A stretch of DNA of 64,000 bases from Clostridium_S neuense (GCF_045310695.1 NZ_JBJIAA010000014.1:62001-126000), one strand, 5' to 3'. Shown: positions 7,949-17,334, counted from the first letter of the stretch. Numbers and translations are program-made. Notes: generated by a model from the letters alone, not told the origin.

Positions 7949-10900
7949 TCATTGAACATAAATTAAATATGTTGCTGTTTTCCCTTCGCTTTCCACAGTT
8001 ATTATCGCTGTACCAGATGCTACTCCAGTTACTTTCCCACTTGCATCCACTGTTGCTACCATTGGATTGTTACTAGAATATACAATGTCTAAATTACTCG
8101 TATCTACATTGGACCCATTATTGCCATCTGTGGCCGTTATAGCCAAATTAATGCTTTGCTTTACAGCTAAATAAGTTCCCAAATTAATCTTTAAGTTATC
8201 TAAATCCTGAAAAGATGCATCTTGAAAATCCGCTGATCCATCTAATACATCAAGTCCTACATTTCCTCCAGTATAAGAAGCTATATTTATATCAAATATC
8301 TTTGTACTATCTAAATAAGTCTTAACGTTTCTTCCACTTATTACTACTTTCAGTTTGTATGATTTATCACTACTTAATGTTTCCTTAACTTCAGGCACCA
8401 AATCTTTGCCATCCTTTTTATTAAATAAACGAGCTACTCCTTTGCTTGGATCAATATTAAACTCATAAGCATTTGCTAAATGTTTGCTAGCTCCAAATAC
8501 TAGGCCTGCTTCTCCCGCTTTAGTTTTGCTATCAGACGTTACATTACTTACTTTAGCTTCATAAATTAAGTTTTTAGCTTTTTGGGCAGCAATGTATAAT
8601 CCATTAGAAACATCAGAAGTACTTGAACCTTGCATCCCATATGGTCCAATTTCTCCCCAAGTTCCTATAGTTCTATATTTTTTAATATTACTATTAAAAT
8701 GAGGTACATTTATGTCATCAAGATTTATATGACCCCAACTACCTTGACTTTGATCGGCAATTTCTAAATATACAACTTTTCCTACATATTTTGAAGCATC
8801 CCAAATCACTGGTTTTAATGTTTCACTATTTTCACCTGTTGCTGAAAATAATTTAGTACCAGTACTGCCATCTACTAGAGCCAAGTATTCTGATGTAGGA
8901 TGGTTTCCTCCGCCAATTAAGAAACTAATCTTTCCATCGCCGCTAAGTTTAAAGTAATTAGATTTCAATATACCCGAAGCTGCATCACCATTTTTTCCAA
9001 AAGTCGTAAGAAAACTCTTACCATCTTGATTGTATGTTCCACCCCACCAGCTAGTAGCATTTGATGTAGTAAACGTATTCGTGTAACCTTCCGTTTGTTT
9101 CCAAAAATCAGGGATAATTCCCGACTCAAAATCACTTGTTGGAAGAGTATTGTGTACATCTTTAGGCTTATATGGCAAAGTATTATTTATATAAGGAGTA
9201 AATTTAGCTGATTTTAAAGGAGTTACTACTAGTGAATTCAATTTAGTGCTTCCACCAGTGCTATATAGTTTTATTCCATTACTTGAATTATCTGAAAAAA
9301 TTTGATCTGTAATTGTAACTGAAGCATTATCACCATTGCCACCGAAGACTTCTACAGAGTCTTTATCCACCAATATTTGAAGCTTAATATTACCTTTTGC
9401 ATCTGGTTTTAGTGGTGCTTCCTGTTTATTTGGCATATAATCTAGAAAATCAAAACTACTAGAGTTATAGCGATTTAAAAATAATGCTGACGTTGCTTTA
9501 TCATAACCAACAGTTGTATACTGATCTCCTCCTACCTTTACATTTATCCCAAATTCACTGGAAGTAGTTGATTTAATATTAAAGGTTGATGTAATTTCAT
9601 ATGTGCTTTCTGACCCTAAAGAGACGGTATTTCCTTTGCTTATAGTTGTATTTGTTAAAGCTTTTGTGGCGGTTTTTTGAATACGTGAAAGTTCTTTTAT
9701 AGGTTGCTGAGTAATTTTATATCCATCATTTGTAGCTACTAATTTTTCTTCTCTCGGAATAGAATCGGCACTTCGCCATGTAGTTGTAGGTGTTTGATCT
9801 GCATATGCCCAGTTGCTCATCCATCCTAATAAAATACGCCTTCCATCCGGAACATATTTACCATATTTTGCAGTTGTTGCATTAGTTTGTGGTGTAGTAT
9901 CATTCCAAGTAACTCCCGCATAAAAATCTGGTCCATAATCAACCCAATTTACTGGATATGAAGGCAATTGATTTGTAGGTGGTTTATATGGAACTGTATT
10001 ATATACATGAAAATCATCTACATCAATATGACCAAAGCCACCAGTAGCATTATCTACTACCTTTATTCTAAGCTTTTTACCAAGGTATGATGATGCATCC
10101 CAATTTACCCTTCTAACGGTAGCTGTGCTTAAACCTGATGTATTAAATTGAGTTAATTCCTTACCAGTAGTAGCATCTTCCAAGGTAACATACGCTAATT
10201 TGGGAAGATCTCCACCTGCAACTAAGAAATTGATACTTCCATTTCCACCTAAAGTAAATACAGTAGATTCCAATGTACCTGTGCCAGGATCGCCAACACC
10301 TCCTGTTGCAGGGTCCGTGTAACCAGAACAGTGATATCTACCAGATCCTCCCCCCCATGTTGCATTATCTACTACATTCTTATTTGACCATTCATTTCCT
10401 GTTGCTGTCCATCCTGTTAAATCACCTGTTTCAAAATCAGGATTGGTAATATCCTCACCTGGAGGTGCCACAGCAGCTGTTCCCGTAATTGTTGAAGCAA
10501 CTTCAGAAGAATAATCACTCTCTAGCCTAGTTCCTTCTTGTCCATTCCTTGTTATTGATAACCATACTTTCCCATTACTACAACCTAAATCTTTAGCTAA
10601 GTTTACAGTAGCTGTAGACTGACTAGCTGCTACTGTAGCTGTTCCTAACATATTTCCACCAGTTTGTGCATCATAAACTTTAATAGTGTCTCCTGGAAGT
10701 AAATAATATCCTTTAACAATATCACTAGCTCCAACGTAATTTGATACTGCAAATTTAGGATCAGCTATAAATTTACTGCCATCAAAATCTCCAACAATAT
10801 ACATCATTCCCGATCCTCCAGCTGGCGGTGAATCGGGGCTTACAGATGACCCCAAATTTATTGACAGCACCCACTTCTTTGTATTTTGACCACTAACAGT

Positions 10901-11629
10901 CATTTGATATAGGTCTGGACATTCCCAAACCCCTGCATGAGATGCTTGACCTTCTGCTCCAAATTCCCCCGTTTTTGTCCAATTTTTTAAGTCATTAGAA
11001 GAATAAAATTGTATTTCATTACCAGCAGCAAGAACCATAACCCATTTGTTATGTTCATTATCCCAGGATACTTTTGGATCTCTAAAATTAGGCGTATTTT
11101 CTGGCTGGGCTATTATTGCCTTACCACCATTATATTTTGTCCAAGTCTTTCCGTCGTCTGTACTATACGCCATACTCTGATATTGTTGACCAGTTGTCGC
11201 TGAATTAGTTGTATAAAATGCAACCAATCCAGTATGATCTGATGTTTTATCGAATAATCCACTGCTGTTATTCCAGTCTACTGCTACGCTGCCTGAAAAA
11301 ATATCTCCATTGGCATCAGGTGCAAGCGCAATTGGCTCCTGTTTCCAATTTATCATATCTTTACTTTCAGCATGTCCCCAGTGCATGGGTCCCCAAACTG
11401 TATCATATGGATTATATTGATAGAATAAATGGTATACTCCATGGTAGTAAACCATTCCATTTGGATCATTCATCCAGCCAATATCTGGTGTAAAATGATA
11501 CTTTGGACGGTATGTCTCACTTCTATATGCTGAGGTACTTGATGTTGATGTGCTTGCTTTTACAAAATTACTACTTGTAACAATAACAATACTGCTAAGC
11601 ACTAATGCGGCTATCTTATTTAATCTCAT
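7949..11629 (-). CDS. Secreted multidomain levanase / fructan beta-fructosidase, GH32
   Basis: This 1226-residue secreted enzyme releases fructose from levan or inulin. After a signal peptide (about 1-26) the GH32 propeller begins with WMNDPNG (nucleophile Asp55), FRDP (183-185) and WECPD (acid/base Glu236). A segment of about 260 residues (about 297-555) interrupts the catalytic domain before WVDYGPDFYAGVTW. It holds a small domain and a galactose-binding-like module (FETGDLTGW...GHIDVDDF). The GH32 C-terminal sandwich (VEVFGG, 759-764) follows, then a second copy of that module (832-975), a CBM66-like lectin domain (about 985-1150) and a C-terminal Big_2-type Ig domain. The ATG at 11629 follows AGGGGGGA. 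No terminator is seen before the PTS promoter. Confidence 0.93.
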   Translation of the reverse strand: MRLNKIAALVLSSIVIVTSSNFVKASTSTSSTSAYRSETYRPKYHFTPDIGWMNDPNGMVYYHGVYHLFYQYNPYDTVWGPMHWGHAESKDMINWKQEPIALAPDANGDIFSGSVAVDWNNSSGLFDKTSDHTGLVAFYTTNSATTGQQYQSMAYSTDDGKTWTKYNGGKAIIAQPENTPNFRDPKVSWDNEHNKWVMVLAAGNEIQFYSSNDLKNWTKTGEFGAEGQASHAGVWECPDLYQMTVSGQNTKKWVLSINLGSSVSPDSPPAGGSGMMYIVGDFDGSKFIADPKFAVSNYVGASDIVKGYYLLPGDTIKVYDAQTGGNMLGTATVAASQSTATVNLAKDLGCSNGKVWLSITRNGQEGTRLESDYSSEVASTITGTAAVAPPGEDITNPDFETGDLTGWTATGNEWSNKNVVDNATWGGGSGRYHCSGYTDPATGGVGDPGTGTLESTVFTLGGNGSINFLVAGGDLPKLAYVTLEDATTGKELTQFNTSGLSTATVRRVNWDASSYLGKKLRIKVVDNATGGFGHIDVDDFHVYNTVPYKPPTNQLPSYPVNWVDYGPDFYAGVTWNDTTPQTNATTAKYGKYVPDGRRILLGWMSNWAYADQTPTTTWRSADSIPREEKLVATNDGYKITQQPIKELSRIQKTATKALTNTTISKGNTVSLGSESTYEITSTFNIKSTTSSEFGINVKVGGDQYTTVGYDKATSALFLNRYNSSSFDFLDYMPNKQEAPLKPDAKGNIKLQILVDKDSVEVFGGNGDNASVTITDQIFSDNSSNGIKLYSTGGSTKLNSLVVTPLKSAKFTPYINNTLPYKPKDVHNTLPTSDFESGIIPDFWKQTEGYTNTFTTSNATSWWGGTYNQDGKSFLTTFGKNGDAASGILKSNYFKLSGDGKISFLIGGGNHPTSEYLALVDGSTGTKLFSATGENSETLKPVIWDASKYVGKVVYLEIADQSQGSWGHINLDDINVPHFNSNIKKYRTIGTWGEIGPYGMQGSSTSDVSNGLYIAAQKAKNLIYEAKVSNVTSDSKTKAGEAGLVFGASKHLANAYEFNIDPSKGVARLFNKKDGKDLVPEVKETLSSDKSYKLKVVISGRNVKTYLDSTKIFDINIASYTGGNVGLDVLDGSADFQDASFQDLDNLKINLGTYLAVKQSINLAITATDGNNGSNVDTSNLDIVYSSNNPMVATVDASGKVTGVASGTAIITVESEGKTATYLIYVQ

Positions 11630-11706
11630 ATTTATATCCCCCCTAAATATAGTTAATAAATAGCTTATATAATTGATTTTTAAATTCAATTATACTCATT
11701 AGTATT

Positions 11707-11813
11707 GATAAACGTTTACATTCCTAATTCTAATAATATTTTGATTTATAGGCACCTATAATTTGTCACCAATACACCATTACAAATGTAATATTTTGCA
11801 TGACATTTGTAAT
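11707..11813 (-). promoter_or_regulatory. Levanase promoter: twin palindromes, -35/-10 and cre-like site
   Basis: Minus strand: palindrome copies at 11800-11813 (ATGACATTTGTAAT on the plus strand) and 11779-11792 (ATTACAAATGTAAT), 21 bp apart, -35 TTGGTG (11772-11767), 16-bp spacer, -10 TATAAA (11750-11745), and cre-like TGTAAACGTTTATC (11720-11707). This is a paralogous copy of the PTS promoter region at 7803-7909. A 14-bp palindrome tataggcacctata spans the spacer. Confidence 0.65.
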
Positions 11814-11846
11814 ATTTTTTATAATATTACATTAATATCCATCAAC

Positions 11847-12017
11847 TTAATCGATAGTTTGCTCAGCCCTGTAAAGACATATTAATGGCTGAGCTAAAAG
11901 CCCTCGAACGGTCTGCCACCAGCATGTGTATATTATTTGCTTCCTATATTTCGGTGTGAACATTATATGATACTTGCAATTCCAAGTTGTATGCGATAAA
12001 CTATTTGTGTCTTTCAT
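11847..12017 (-). pseudogene. tnpA: Internally deleted IS200/IS605 tnpA
   Basis: From an ATG at 12017 behind a strong AGGAGG site the frame reads MKDTNSLSHTTWNCKYHIMF, then TPKYRKQIIY, the N-terminus of IS200-type Y1 transposases. After about 30 residues it jumps into what looks like the downstream non-coding end of the element (GGGCTTTTAGCTCAGCC and GCTGAGC) and stops at 11849. The HUH motif and catalytic tyrosine region are missing, so it cannot be active by itself. Confidence 0.75.
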
Positions 12018-12125
12018 TGGACAATCCTCCTATGTTTTTAATATTTGCGGTTGGCTAGACCTGCATCTACTTTAGCATAGGAGTTTTTTTCTGCTCAACG
12101 GCATAAGCCTTTTTTCTTGGGACTG
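11860..12125 (-). mobile_element. IS200/IS605-type remnant
   Basis: The element surrounds the deleted tnpA. The start side (about 12045-12115) has subterminal hairpin potential around tagcataggag and ctgctcaacggcataagcc. The other end has the inverted ggctgagc and gctcagcc pair (11862-11893). Exact termini cannot be fixed by eye. It could be mobilised in trans by a full-length IS200 elsewhere in the genome. Confidence 0.55.
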
Positions 12126-12163
12126 TCGCACTAAAAATTGTTAAATCATGATTTATAAATATT

Positions 12164-12242
12164 GCGAAGTAACAATATCTTGAGATGTTAAATTAAAACT
12201 ATAACTCTAATTTAAATCATATCTTCAATATTGTTACTTCGC
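12164..12242. repeat. 79-bp palindromic sequence
   Basis: Perfect 15-bp arms gcgaagtaacaatat (12164-12178) and atattgttacttcgc (12228-12242) enclose an AT-rich centre. It lies between the IS200 remnant and copy B of the long-hairpin element, and its arms resemble the end of that element. It is probably a short non-autonomous insertion or a relic of one. Confidence 0.6.
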
Positions 12243-12360
12243 TAACCCGGAAATACAAGGTAACTTTTTCTCCATTTCTCTACGAAAAACCCTCTGTAAA
12301 CATGGTTAATCAATAGAATTTAATAATCATATTATAATATTACAAAAATTTAACTGGTTA

Positions 12361-12605
12361 CAAAGATTCAAGCCTAAAATTCCGTAGGAACGGAGGAATT
12401 TTTTCCTTGCACCACTGTTGGAGCAAATTAACAATGCTGAAGGAACAGTTTAAAAAAATCCTAATAAATCTTGGTAAAAAAATCACAAAATGCTTAGATA
12501 TTTCAATTTGTTTGAGCCACAGCGAGTTATTGAAATATCTTAGTATTTTGTGATTTTTTTACCTTAGATTTATAGGATTTTTTTAATGTGACGAAGCATT
12601 GTTAA
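12361..12605. repeat. Long-hairpin interspersed element, copy B
   Basis: Same structure and orientation as copy A: small hairpin at about 12375-12405 with T6, linker, then the inverted repeat with a short loop near 12518-12525. The right end (aagcattgttaattt) contains the stop codon of the minus-strand binding-protein gene at 12602. Confidence 0.75.
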
Positions 12606-13921
12606 TTTGCTAACATATTATTTATTTCTCTTTTCAAGATTAAAAGAAGAGTATCTAAATTTTCTTTTTCATCTATTACTTTATTAATCTCATTGTCTGC
12701 TTTAACCATAACAGCGTTATATTTTTTAAACTTAGGAGTAACCGCTGCACTTTTCATAATATCATCAAGAATTTTCATGTTCAAAGAACTTTCTGAAGGC
12801 ATGCTTTTATTTATTTCTTCAATATTCTTTGGAGATTCTATTACACCTTTTATTGGCGAAATTCCCTGCGAATATTTAAAAACATCCTTTTGTGTTTCCT
12901 CATCATAGGTTAATAACTTTAAAAATTCCCAAGAAAGCTTTTCATGCTTTGTACGGCTACTTATTCCCATAAGCAAAGTACTAAGCTGTGAGACACTTTT
13001 TCCATTTGGACCAGATGGCAACTTAATGCAATCCCATTCAAAATTAGAGTATTTTCTTATACTCCAAGGATAAGGTTTATACGTTCTATATTCTGAAAAT
13101 GATAGTGGACGAAATGCTACTTTTCCATTATCAAATACTTGCGAGGTCACCTGATAACTATTATTCAAGGAATTTAATTTTTTAACAAAATTTACAGCCT
13201 GCTCCACCCTTGCATCTCCAAAATATGATTCCGTTCCAGCATCATTAAATAATTTTATTCCATTAGAATATACTGCATCCTTCCAGGTGTAATTATAAAA
13301 TCCAAATTGGTCAATAACTCCATCTTTATCTGTATCCTTAGTAACTTTTTTACAAATATTATAAAAATCATCCCATGTCCAATTATTATCAGGAACAGAA
13401 ATACCTTCTTTATCTAAAAGTGTTTTATTTACCATCATTAACGTCGGCACACTCTCATAAGGAAGTGCAAACTGGCTTTCATGATACATACCAGATTCAT
13501 AAGCTGCTTTATAGTATTTATTTCTATTAAAAGCTTTGTCTTTTTTGATTAATTTATCTAGATTTTTTAATGTTCCTGTTGAAGAAAATACATTAAAATC
13601 ATCTGGCAAGACCATAAATATATCCGGTTCTTTTCCTAAAAGAATTTTTTGTGAAAGCCATTCTGAAAAATCTTCTTTCAGTATTCCACTTGGATACTCT
13701 ATTTTTACACCTGGATGGATCTTTTCAAACTTTCGTATAGCATCATTTAAAATTTTATACGTATTTTCACTAGGAGAACTCCAGCTTCCAGAAAATATTC
13801 CAACAGTCAATACTACATTTTTTCTTGCCTTTATAAGCTTTATATAAGTAAAAAAGCTTCCTGCTATAATTATAATTAAAATAGCTGCTGCTATAGATTT
13901 CTTATGTCTTTTTAAATTCAT
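12602..13921 (-). CDS. Membrane-anchored family-1 sugar-binding protein (LevT-like position)
   Basis: A 439-residue extracellular solute-binding protein with a single N-terminal hydrophobic anchor (about 10-28) and no lipobox cysteine. The fold signature includes FEKIHPGVKIEYPSG, EPDIFMVLPDDF, WTWDDFYNICKKVTKDTDKDGVIDQFGF and a late EFLKLLT. No ABC permease genes accompany it. Instead it overlaps the response-regulator gene by 20 bp, so it more likely senses an oligosaccharide for the signalling system than feeds a transporter. In Streptococcus mutans LevQRST, LevT sits in the same position. Its stop codon lies inside repeat copy B. Confidence 0.85.
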   Translation of the reverse strand: MNLKRHKKSIAAAILIIIIAGSFFTYIKLIKARKNVVLTVGIFSGSWSSPSENTYKILNDAIRKFEKIHPGVKIEYPSGILKEDFSEWLSQKILLGKEPDIFMVLPDDFNVFSSTGTLKNLDKLIKKDKAFNRNKYYKAAYESGMYHESQFALPYESVPTLMMVNKTLLDKEGISVPDNNWTWDDFYNICKKVTKDTDKDGVIDQFGFYNYTWKDAVYSNGIKLFNDAGTESYFGDARVEQAVNFVKKLNSLNNSYQVTSQVFDNGKVAFRPLSFSEYRTYKPYPWSIRKYSNFEWDCIKLPSGPNGKSVSQLSTLLMGISSRTKHEKLSWEFLKLLTYDEETQKDVFKYSQGISPIKGVIESPKNIEEINKSMPSESSLNMKILDDIMKSAAVTPKFKKYNAVMVKADNEINKVIDEKENLDTLLLILKREINNMLAN

Positions 13922-14600
13922 TTTTTGTCACCATTTTTCTTGTAACTCCAGTTTGAACTGCCCAAATAGCCAGCTGAGTTCTATCCCTAAAATTAAGCTT
14001 ATTTAATATATTGCTTAAATAATTCCTGACAGTTCCCTCAGATAGCATAAGTTTTTTTGCAATTTCTTTATTTGACAATCCAAAACCAATGCACTTTATT
14101 ATATCCCATTCTGTATCACATATATCATCTACATTCTTATTAGCACTAGCCTGAACAGAAACGTCTCCTTGAGCCATTTGAGAAAACAGTTTAAAAACCT
14201 TAGCTGTTATATCTGGATTTATCATTGCCCCGCCATTTACAACAGTGTGAATTCCCTTTACAAGTTCATCCATAGAAACACCCTTAAGCAAATATCCACT
14301 AGCTCCATATTTTAAAGCATTAAATATATATTCATCATCATCAAAAGTAGTAAGCACTATAATTTTAATGTTTGGATAAGACTCTTTTATAATTTTTGTA
14401 CATTGAACTCCGTCCATTTCTGGCATACGTACATCCATTAATATTACATCAGGTTTATACTTACGGACTGATTCAACTACTTCGTTTCCATTACATGCAG
14501 TTCCCACAATTTCAATATCTTTATTTGCACTTAAAACAATTTTCAAGCTTTGCCTAATTAGCTCCTGATCATCAGCAATTAATACTTTAATCACTTTCAT
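13902..14600 (-). CDS. NarL/LuxR-type response regulator (LevS-like position)
   Basis: A 232-residue two-component regulator. The receiver domain has the acidic pocket (Asp10-Asp11), phospho-acceptor Asp56 in VILMDVRMP, the switch LTTFDDD and SGYLLKG. The C-terminal LuxR HTH (about 163-225) reads LSNKEIAKKLMLSEGTVRNYLSNILNKL. It overlaps the kinase gene by 14 bp and the downstream binding-protein gene by 20 bp, so all are translated from one message. The nearest plausible targets are the twin palindromes in front of the PTS and levanase genes. That link is inferred. Confidence 0.9.
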   Translation of the reverse strand: MKVIKVLIADDQELIRQSLKIVLSANKDIEIVGTACNGNEVVESVRKYKPDVILMDVRMPEMDGVQCTKIIKESYPNIKIIVLTTFDDDEYIFNALKYGASGYLLKGVSMDELVKGIHTVVNGGAMINPDITAKVFKLFSQMAQGDVSVQASANKNVDDICDTEWDIIKCIGFGLSNKEIAKKLMLSEGTVRNYLSNILNKLNFRDRTQLAIWAVQTGVTRKMVTKNEFKKT

Positions 14601-15915
14601 CGCCCCATCTAATTGGAATATTTACAGTTATTAAAAAGCCATCGCTGCTATTATATTCTGCCGTCCCATTTAATAACTTAACTCTTTCTTCTATATGTCT
14701 TAATCCAAAGCCTTTTTTTACATCAGCACATCCCTTGCCGTTATCTCTTATTGTTATATTTAACTGTTTATCCCTCCTTATCATATTTATATAAATTTCT
14801 GTAGCTTGTCCATGACGTATGGCATTTGTTACTCCTTCTTGTACAATTCTATAAATAGTGTCTTCTTCATCATGTCCAAATTTTAATAATTTTATATTTG
14901 CATTAAAAAAAACTTTTGTTTTTGTTACTTTACTTATCTGAGAAATCATATTATTTAATGCCTCTTCTAAACCAGAACTTTCAAGTGCATCCGGTCGAAG
15001 CTTTTTTACGGAACGTCTCACGTCCTTAATAGCTTGTCTTGCTACATCTGCAATTATATTTAACTGTTTTTTAGTTGCTTCTGTAGACATATCTATTGTC
15101 GTTAAACACGCATCAATCCCCACTGATATTCCTGTAAGTGCATGTCCTAGTGTATCGTGGATTTCTCTAGCCAAACGGTTACGTTCCCTAGTTTCAGCCA
15201 TTGACTCTATCTTTACAGCATAATCTTTTAATTGTACATTCATAACCTCTAATTTTTCATTAGCTAAGTTTAGTTTTCTATTTAATGAAGTTATCTTTTC
15301 ATTTTCTCTCATTTGAGCTTGAATAGATACAATCATATATAATATGAATATTATGATATTTATAGTACTGAGTATGCTTTTTATCTCCATTAAATAACTT
15401 CTCATATTAGCATTATAGTAAAACAAAAAATCTTGAAAAGAAACCATCTTTATTTTAAGTGATATAAAATCATAAACACTAAGTATATATATAATTATCA
15501 TAAGAACCAAAAATATAACTTTATTACTTTTATCCTTAGTGTTTGTTACCAAATCAGCAATAATAAATAGCATAATTCCGTTATAGCTCATATTTAGTGC
15601 CGTCATTATTGCAACGCTTAAAAAAATTTCGCATAATAACAAAGCAGATATTTGAAACTTTTTCAATGAATCTATATATTTATTTTTTAACATAATTAAT
15701 AATATTAATATTATATAAGCTCCTATAGACACAATAGTTATATTCTCCGGTTTCCAGGGTATAACTGTGATTTGGTCGAAAAAATCTCTTGCCATAAATG
15801 CCGAACTAATTTTATATAAAGTTGTAGTCATGATTTGTGAAATAAAAACTATAATAGCGAAATTTATAAAAATCATAAATAAATTAATATAATTTAAATT
15901 TCTGTTCGATTCCAT
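14587..15915 (-). CDS. Sensor histidine kinase, HisKA_3 (NarX/DesK class)
   Basis: A 442-residue membrane kinase with five or six N-terminal membrane segments (about 10-35, 58-78, 88-125, 133-153, 180-200), a short coiled coil (205-245), HisKA_3 dimerisation with phospho-His253 in REIHDTLGHALTGI, and an HATPase_c domain (VQEGVTNAIRHG; DNGKGCADVKKGFGLRHIEER). It has no large extracellular domain, so the ligand signal probably comes from the neighbouring anchored binding proteins. It starts 6 bp after the upstream binding-protein gene, with GGATGGAAG as ribosome site. Confidence 0.9.
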   Translation of the reverse strand: MESNRNLNYINLFMIFINFAIIVFISQIMTTTLYKISSAFMARDFFDQITVIPWKPENITIVSIGAYIILILLIMLKNKYIDSLKKFQISALLLCEIFLSVAIMTALNMSYNGIMLFIIADLVTNTKDKSNKVIFLVLMIIIYILSVYDFISLKIKMVSFQDFLFYYNANMRSYLMEIKSILSTINIIIFILYMIVSIQAQMRENEKITSLNRKLNLANEKLEVMNVQLKDYAVKIESMAETRERNRLAREIHDTLGHALTGISVGIDACLTTIDMSTEATKKQLNIIADVARQAIKDVRRSVKKLRPDALESSGLEEALNNMISQISKVTKTKVFFNANIKLLKFGHDEEDTIYRIVQEGVTNAIRHGQATEIYINMIRRDKQLNITIRDNGKGCADVKKGFGLRHIEERVKLLNGTAEYNSSDGFLITVNIPIRWGDESD

Positions 15916-15921
15916 AATCCA

Positions 15922-16902
15922 TTACTTCCATCCACTCATTTCATATTGTAGAACGTTTTCTTTTGATATTAAAGTTATCGGAACAATTACATCTTTTTTT
16001 AACCTTTTGCCTTTTAAAATATCATAGGCTTTCTCAGCAGCTATATGTCCAATTTTACTAGGAAATTGAGCAGAAGTGGCAGTCATAAATCCATCATGGA
16101 TCATGGTCTTAGCTTCAGGCGAGCCATCCACTCCAAATACCATAACTTTGCCGAGTAATCCATTTTCTTTAAGTGCTGCTAAAGCACCAAGCGCACTTTG
16201 ATCATTTAATGCCATAATTGCATCTACATCTGGATGCTTCTTAATCAAGTTATTCACTAAAGGCATAGCTTTATCTAGTTGTCCTTCACTATCCCCTTCA
16301 GCAACTATTTTATATTGTTTATTACTGCTAATCGTATCTGCAAATCCTTTGATTCTATCAATACCAGATTTTGCTTTTGAATGTCCAATTAGCATAATGT
16401 TGGCTTTGAACTTCATTTTCATAAGATACCTTGCACATTGAACTCCAGCCCCATAATTATCAGACATTACGGTACATGAAACTAGCTCATTATCATAAAC
16501 AGGTGTATCAACAACAATAACAGGTATTCCTGCATTTTTAGCCGCCACTAATGCTGGCTTTATTTGTTTCCAATCCACAGGATTTATAAAAATAGCTTTA
16601 ACCTTCAGCTTAATAAACTCATAAATCTGCTGCGTTTGCTTATCCTTATCTAAATCTGCATCCCTTGTTACTAATATATCTCCATTGCTCTCTACAACTG
16701 AACGTATCTCATCATTAATTATTTCATAGAACCTATTATTAGTTGTCATATAGGTAGCTCCAAACTTTTTCCTATTTTCTATTTGCTTTGCAGAGTCATC
16801 TCTACCATTTTTTTCAAGTACCTTTAAGTTAATTAAAATAAAACCAACAGTAGCAATTAACAATATGAATATTACTATTTTTTGATAGTGTTTATTCATC
16901 AT
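15922..16902 (-). CDS. Membrane-anchored ribose/LacI-type sugar-binding protein (LevQ-like position)
   Basis: About 326 residues: one N-terminal membrane anchor (about 9-27) and a periplasmic-binding-protein type 1 fold related to RbsB (KAIFINPVDWKQIKPALVAAKNAGIPVIVVDTP, DNYGAGVQCARYL, DAIMALNDQSALGALAALKENG, VFGVDGSPEAKTMI). It is first in the kinase/regulator operon and has no transporter partner, so a sensory role is likely. The ATG at 16902 follows GAGCGGGA. An ATG 21 bp upstream lies before that ribosome site. A promoter with a 17-bp spacer lies at 16959-16987. Confidence 0.87.
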   Translation of the reverse strand: MMNKHYQKIVIFILLIATVGFILINLKVLEKNGRDDSAKQIENRKKFGATYMTTNNRFYEIINDEIRSVVESNGDILVTRDADLDKDKQTQQIYEFIKLKVKAIFINPVDWKQIKPALVAAKNAGIPVIVVDTPVYDNELVSCTVMSDNYGAGVQCARYLMKMKFKANIMLIGHSKAKSGIDRIKGFADTISSNKQYKIVAEGDSEGQLDKAMPLVNNLIKKHPDVDAIMALNDQSALGALAALKENGLLGKVMVFGVDGSPEAKTMIHDGFMTATSAQFPSKIGHIAAEKAYDILKGKRLKKDVIVPITLISKENVLQYEMSGWK

Positions 16903-16958
16903 TATATCCCGCTCTTTCCCCATTATAAACTAACAACTTATTGTAAGTCTTACATTTA

Positions 16959-16987
16959 ATTATGCCAAATTGCTATAAACTTGGCAA
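16959..16987 (-). promoter_or_regulatory. Promoter of the four-gene sensing operon
   Basis: Minus strand: -35 TTGCCA (16987-16982), 17-bp spacer, -10 CATAAT (16964-16959), about 57 bp before the binding-protein start. The -35 and -10 regions also form a small inverted repeat (gccaa and ttggc). Confidence 0.55.
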
Positions 16988-17067
16988 GCTTCAAGTCATA
17001 AATTTATTGTAATATACATAAATTTTATAACAAAATGGGTACTATTCCTAATTTACTTATCTAATCC

Positions 17068-17286
17068 TTAAAATATCAAACTATCCAATTTGTTTTCCAC
17101 ACCCCAAAGAAAGATACTCAAACTTATACACATTAAATTCAAGCCAGTGCTTAATTTTGTGAATTGCCCTATCACTAAGCTGATTAATGAAATTAGTATT
17201 GCAATTTCATATTCTAGTATCTTTATCAATATTTGATTTTTATTAGTTATTGTGGTATATTTACCTAGAATTTTAATATAATTCAA
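17068..17286 (-). CDS. Possible small membrane protein
   Basis: A 72-residue frame with two hydrophobic segments (about 27-42 and 48-64). The only usable start is TTG, right after an in-frame stop, and there is no good ribosome site. It may be a remnant or chance frame. No family is recognised. Confidence 0.25.
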   Translation of the reverse strand: MNYIKILGKYTTITNKNQILIKILEYEIAILISLISLVIGQFTKLSTGLNLMCISLSIFLWGVENKLDSLIF

Positions 17287-17334
17287 GTGCTAATTAAAAT
17301 CATGCATTAAATTAATAAAAGGAGATTATGTTAA

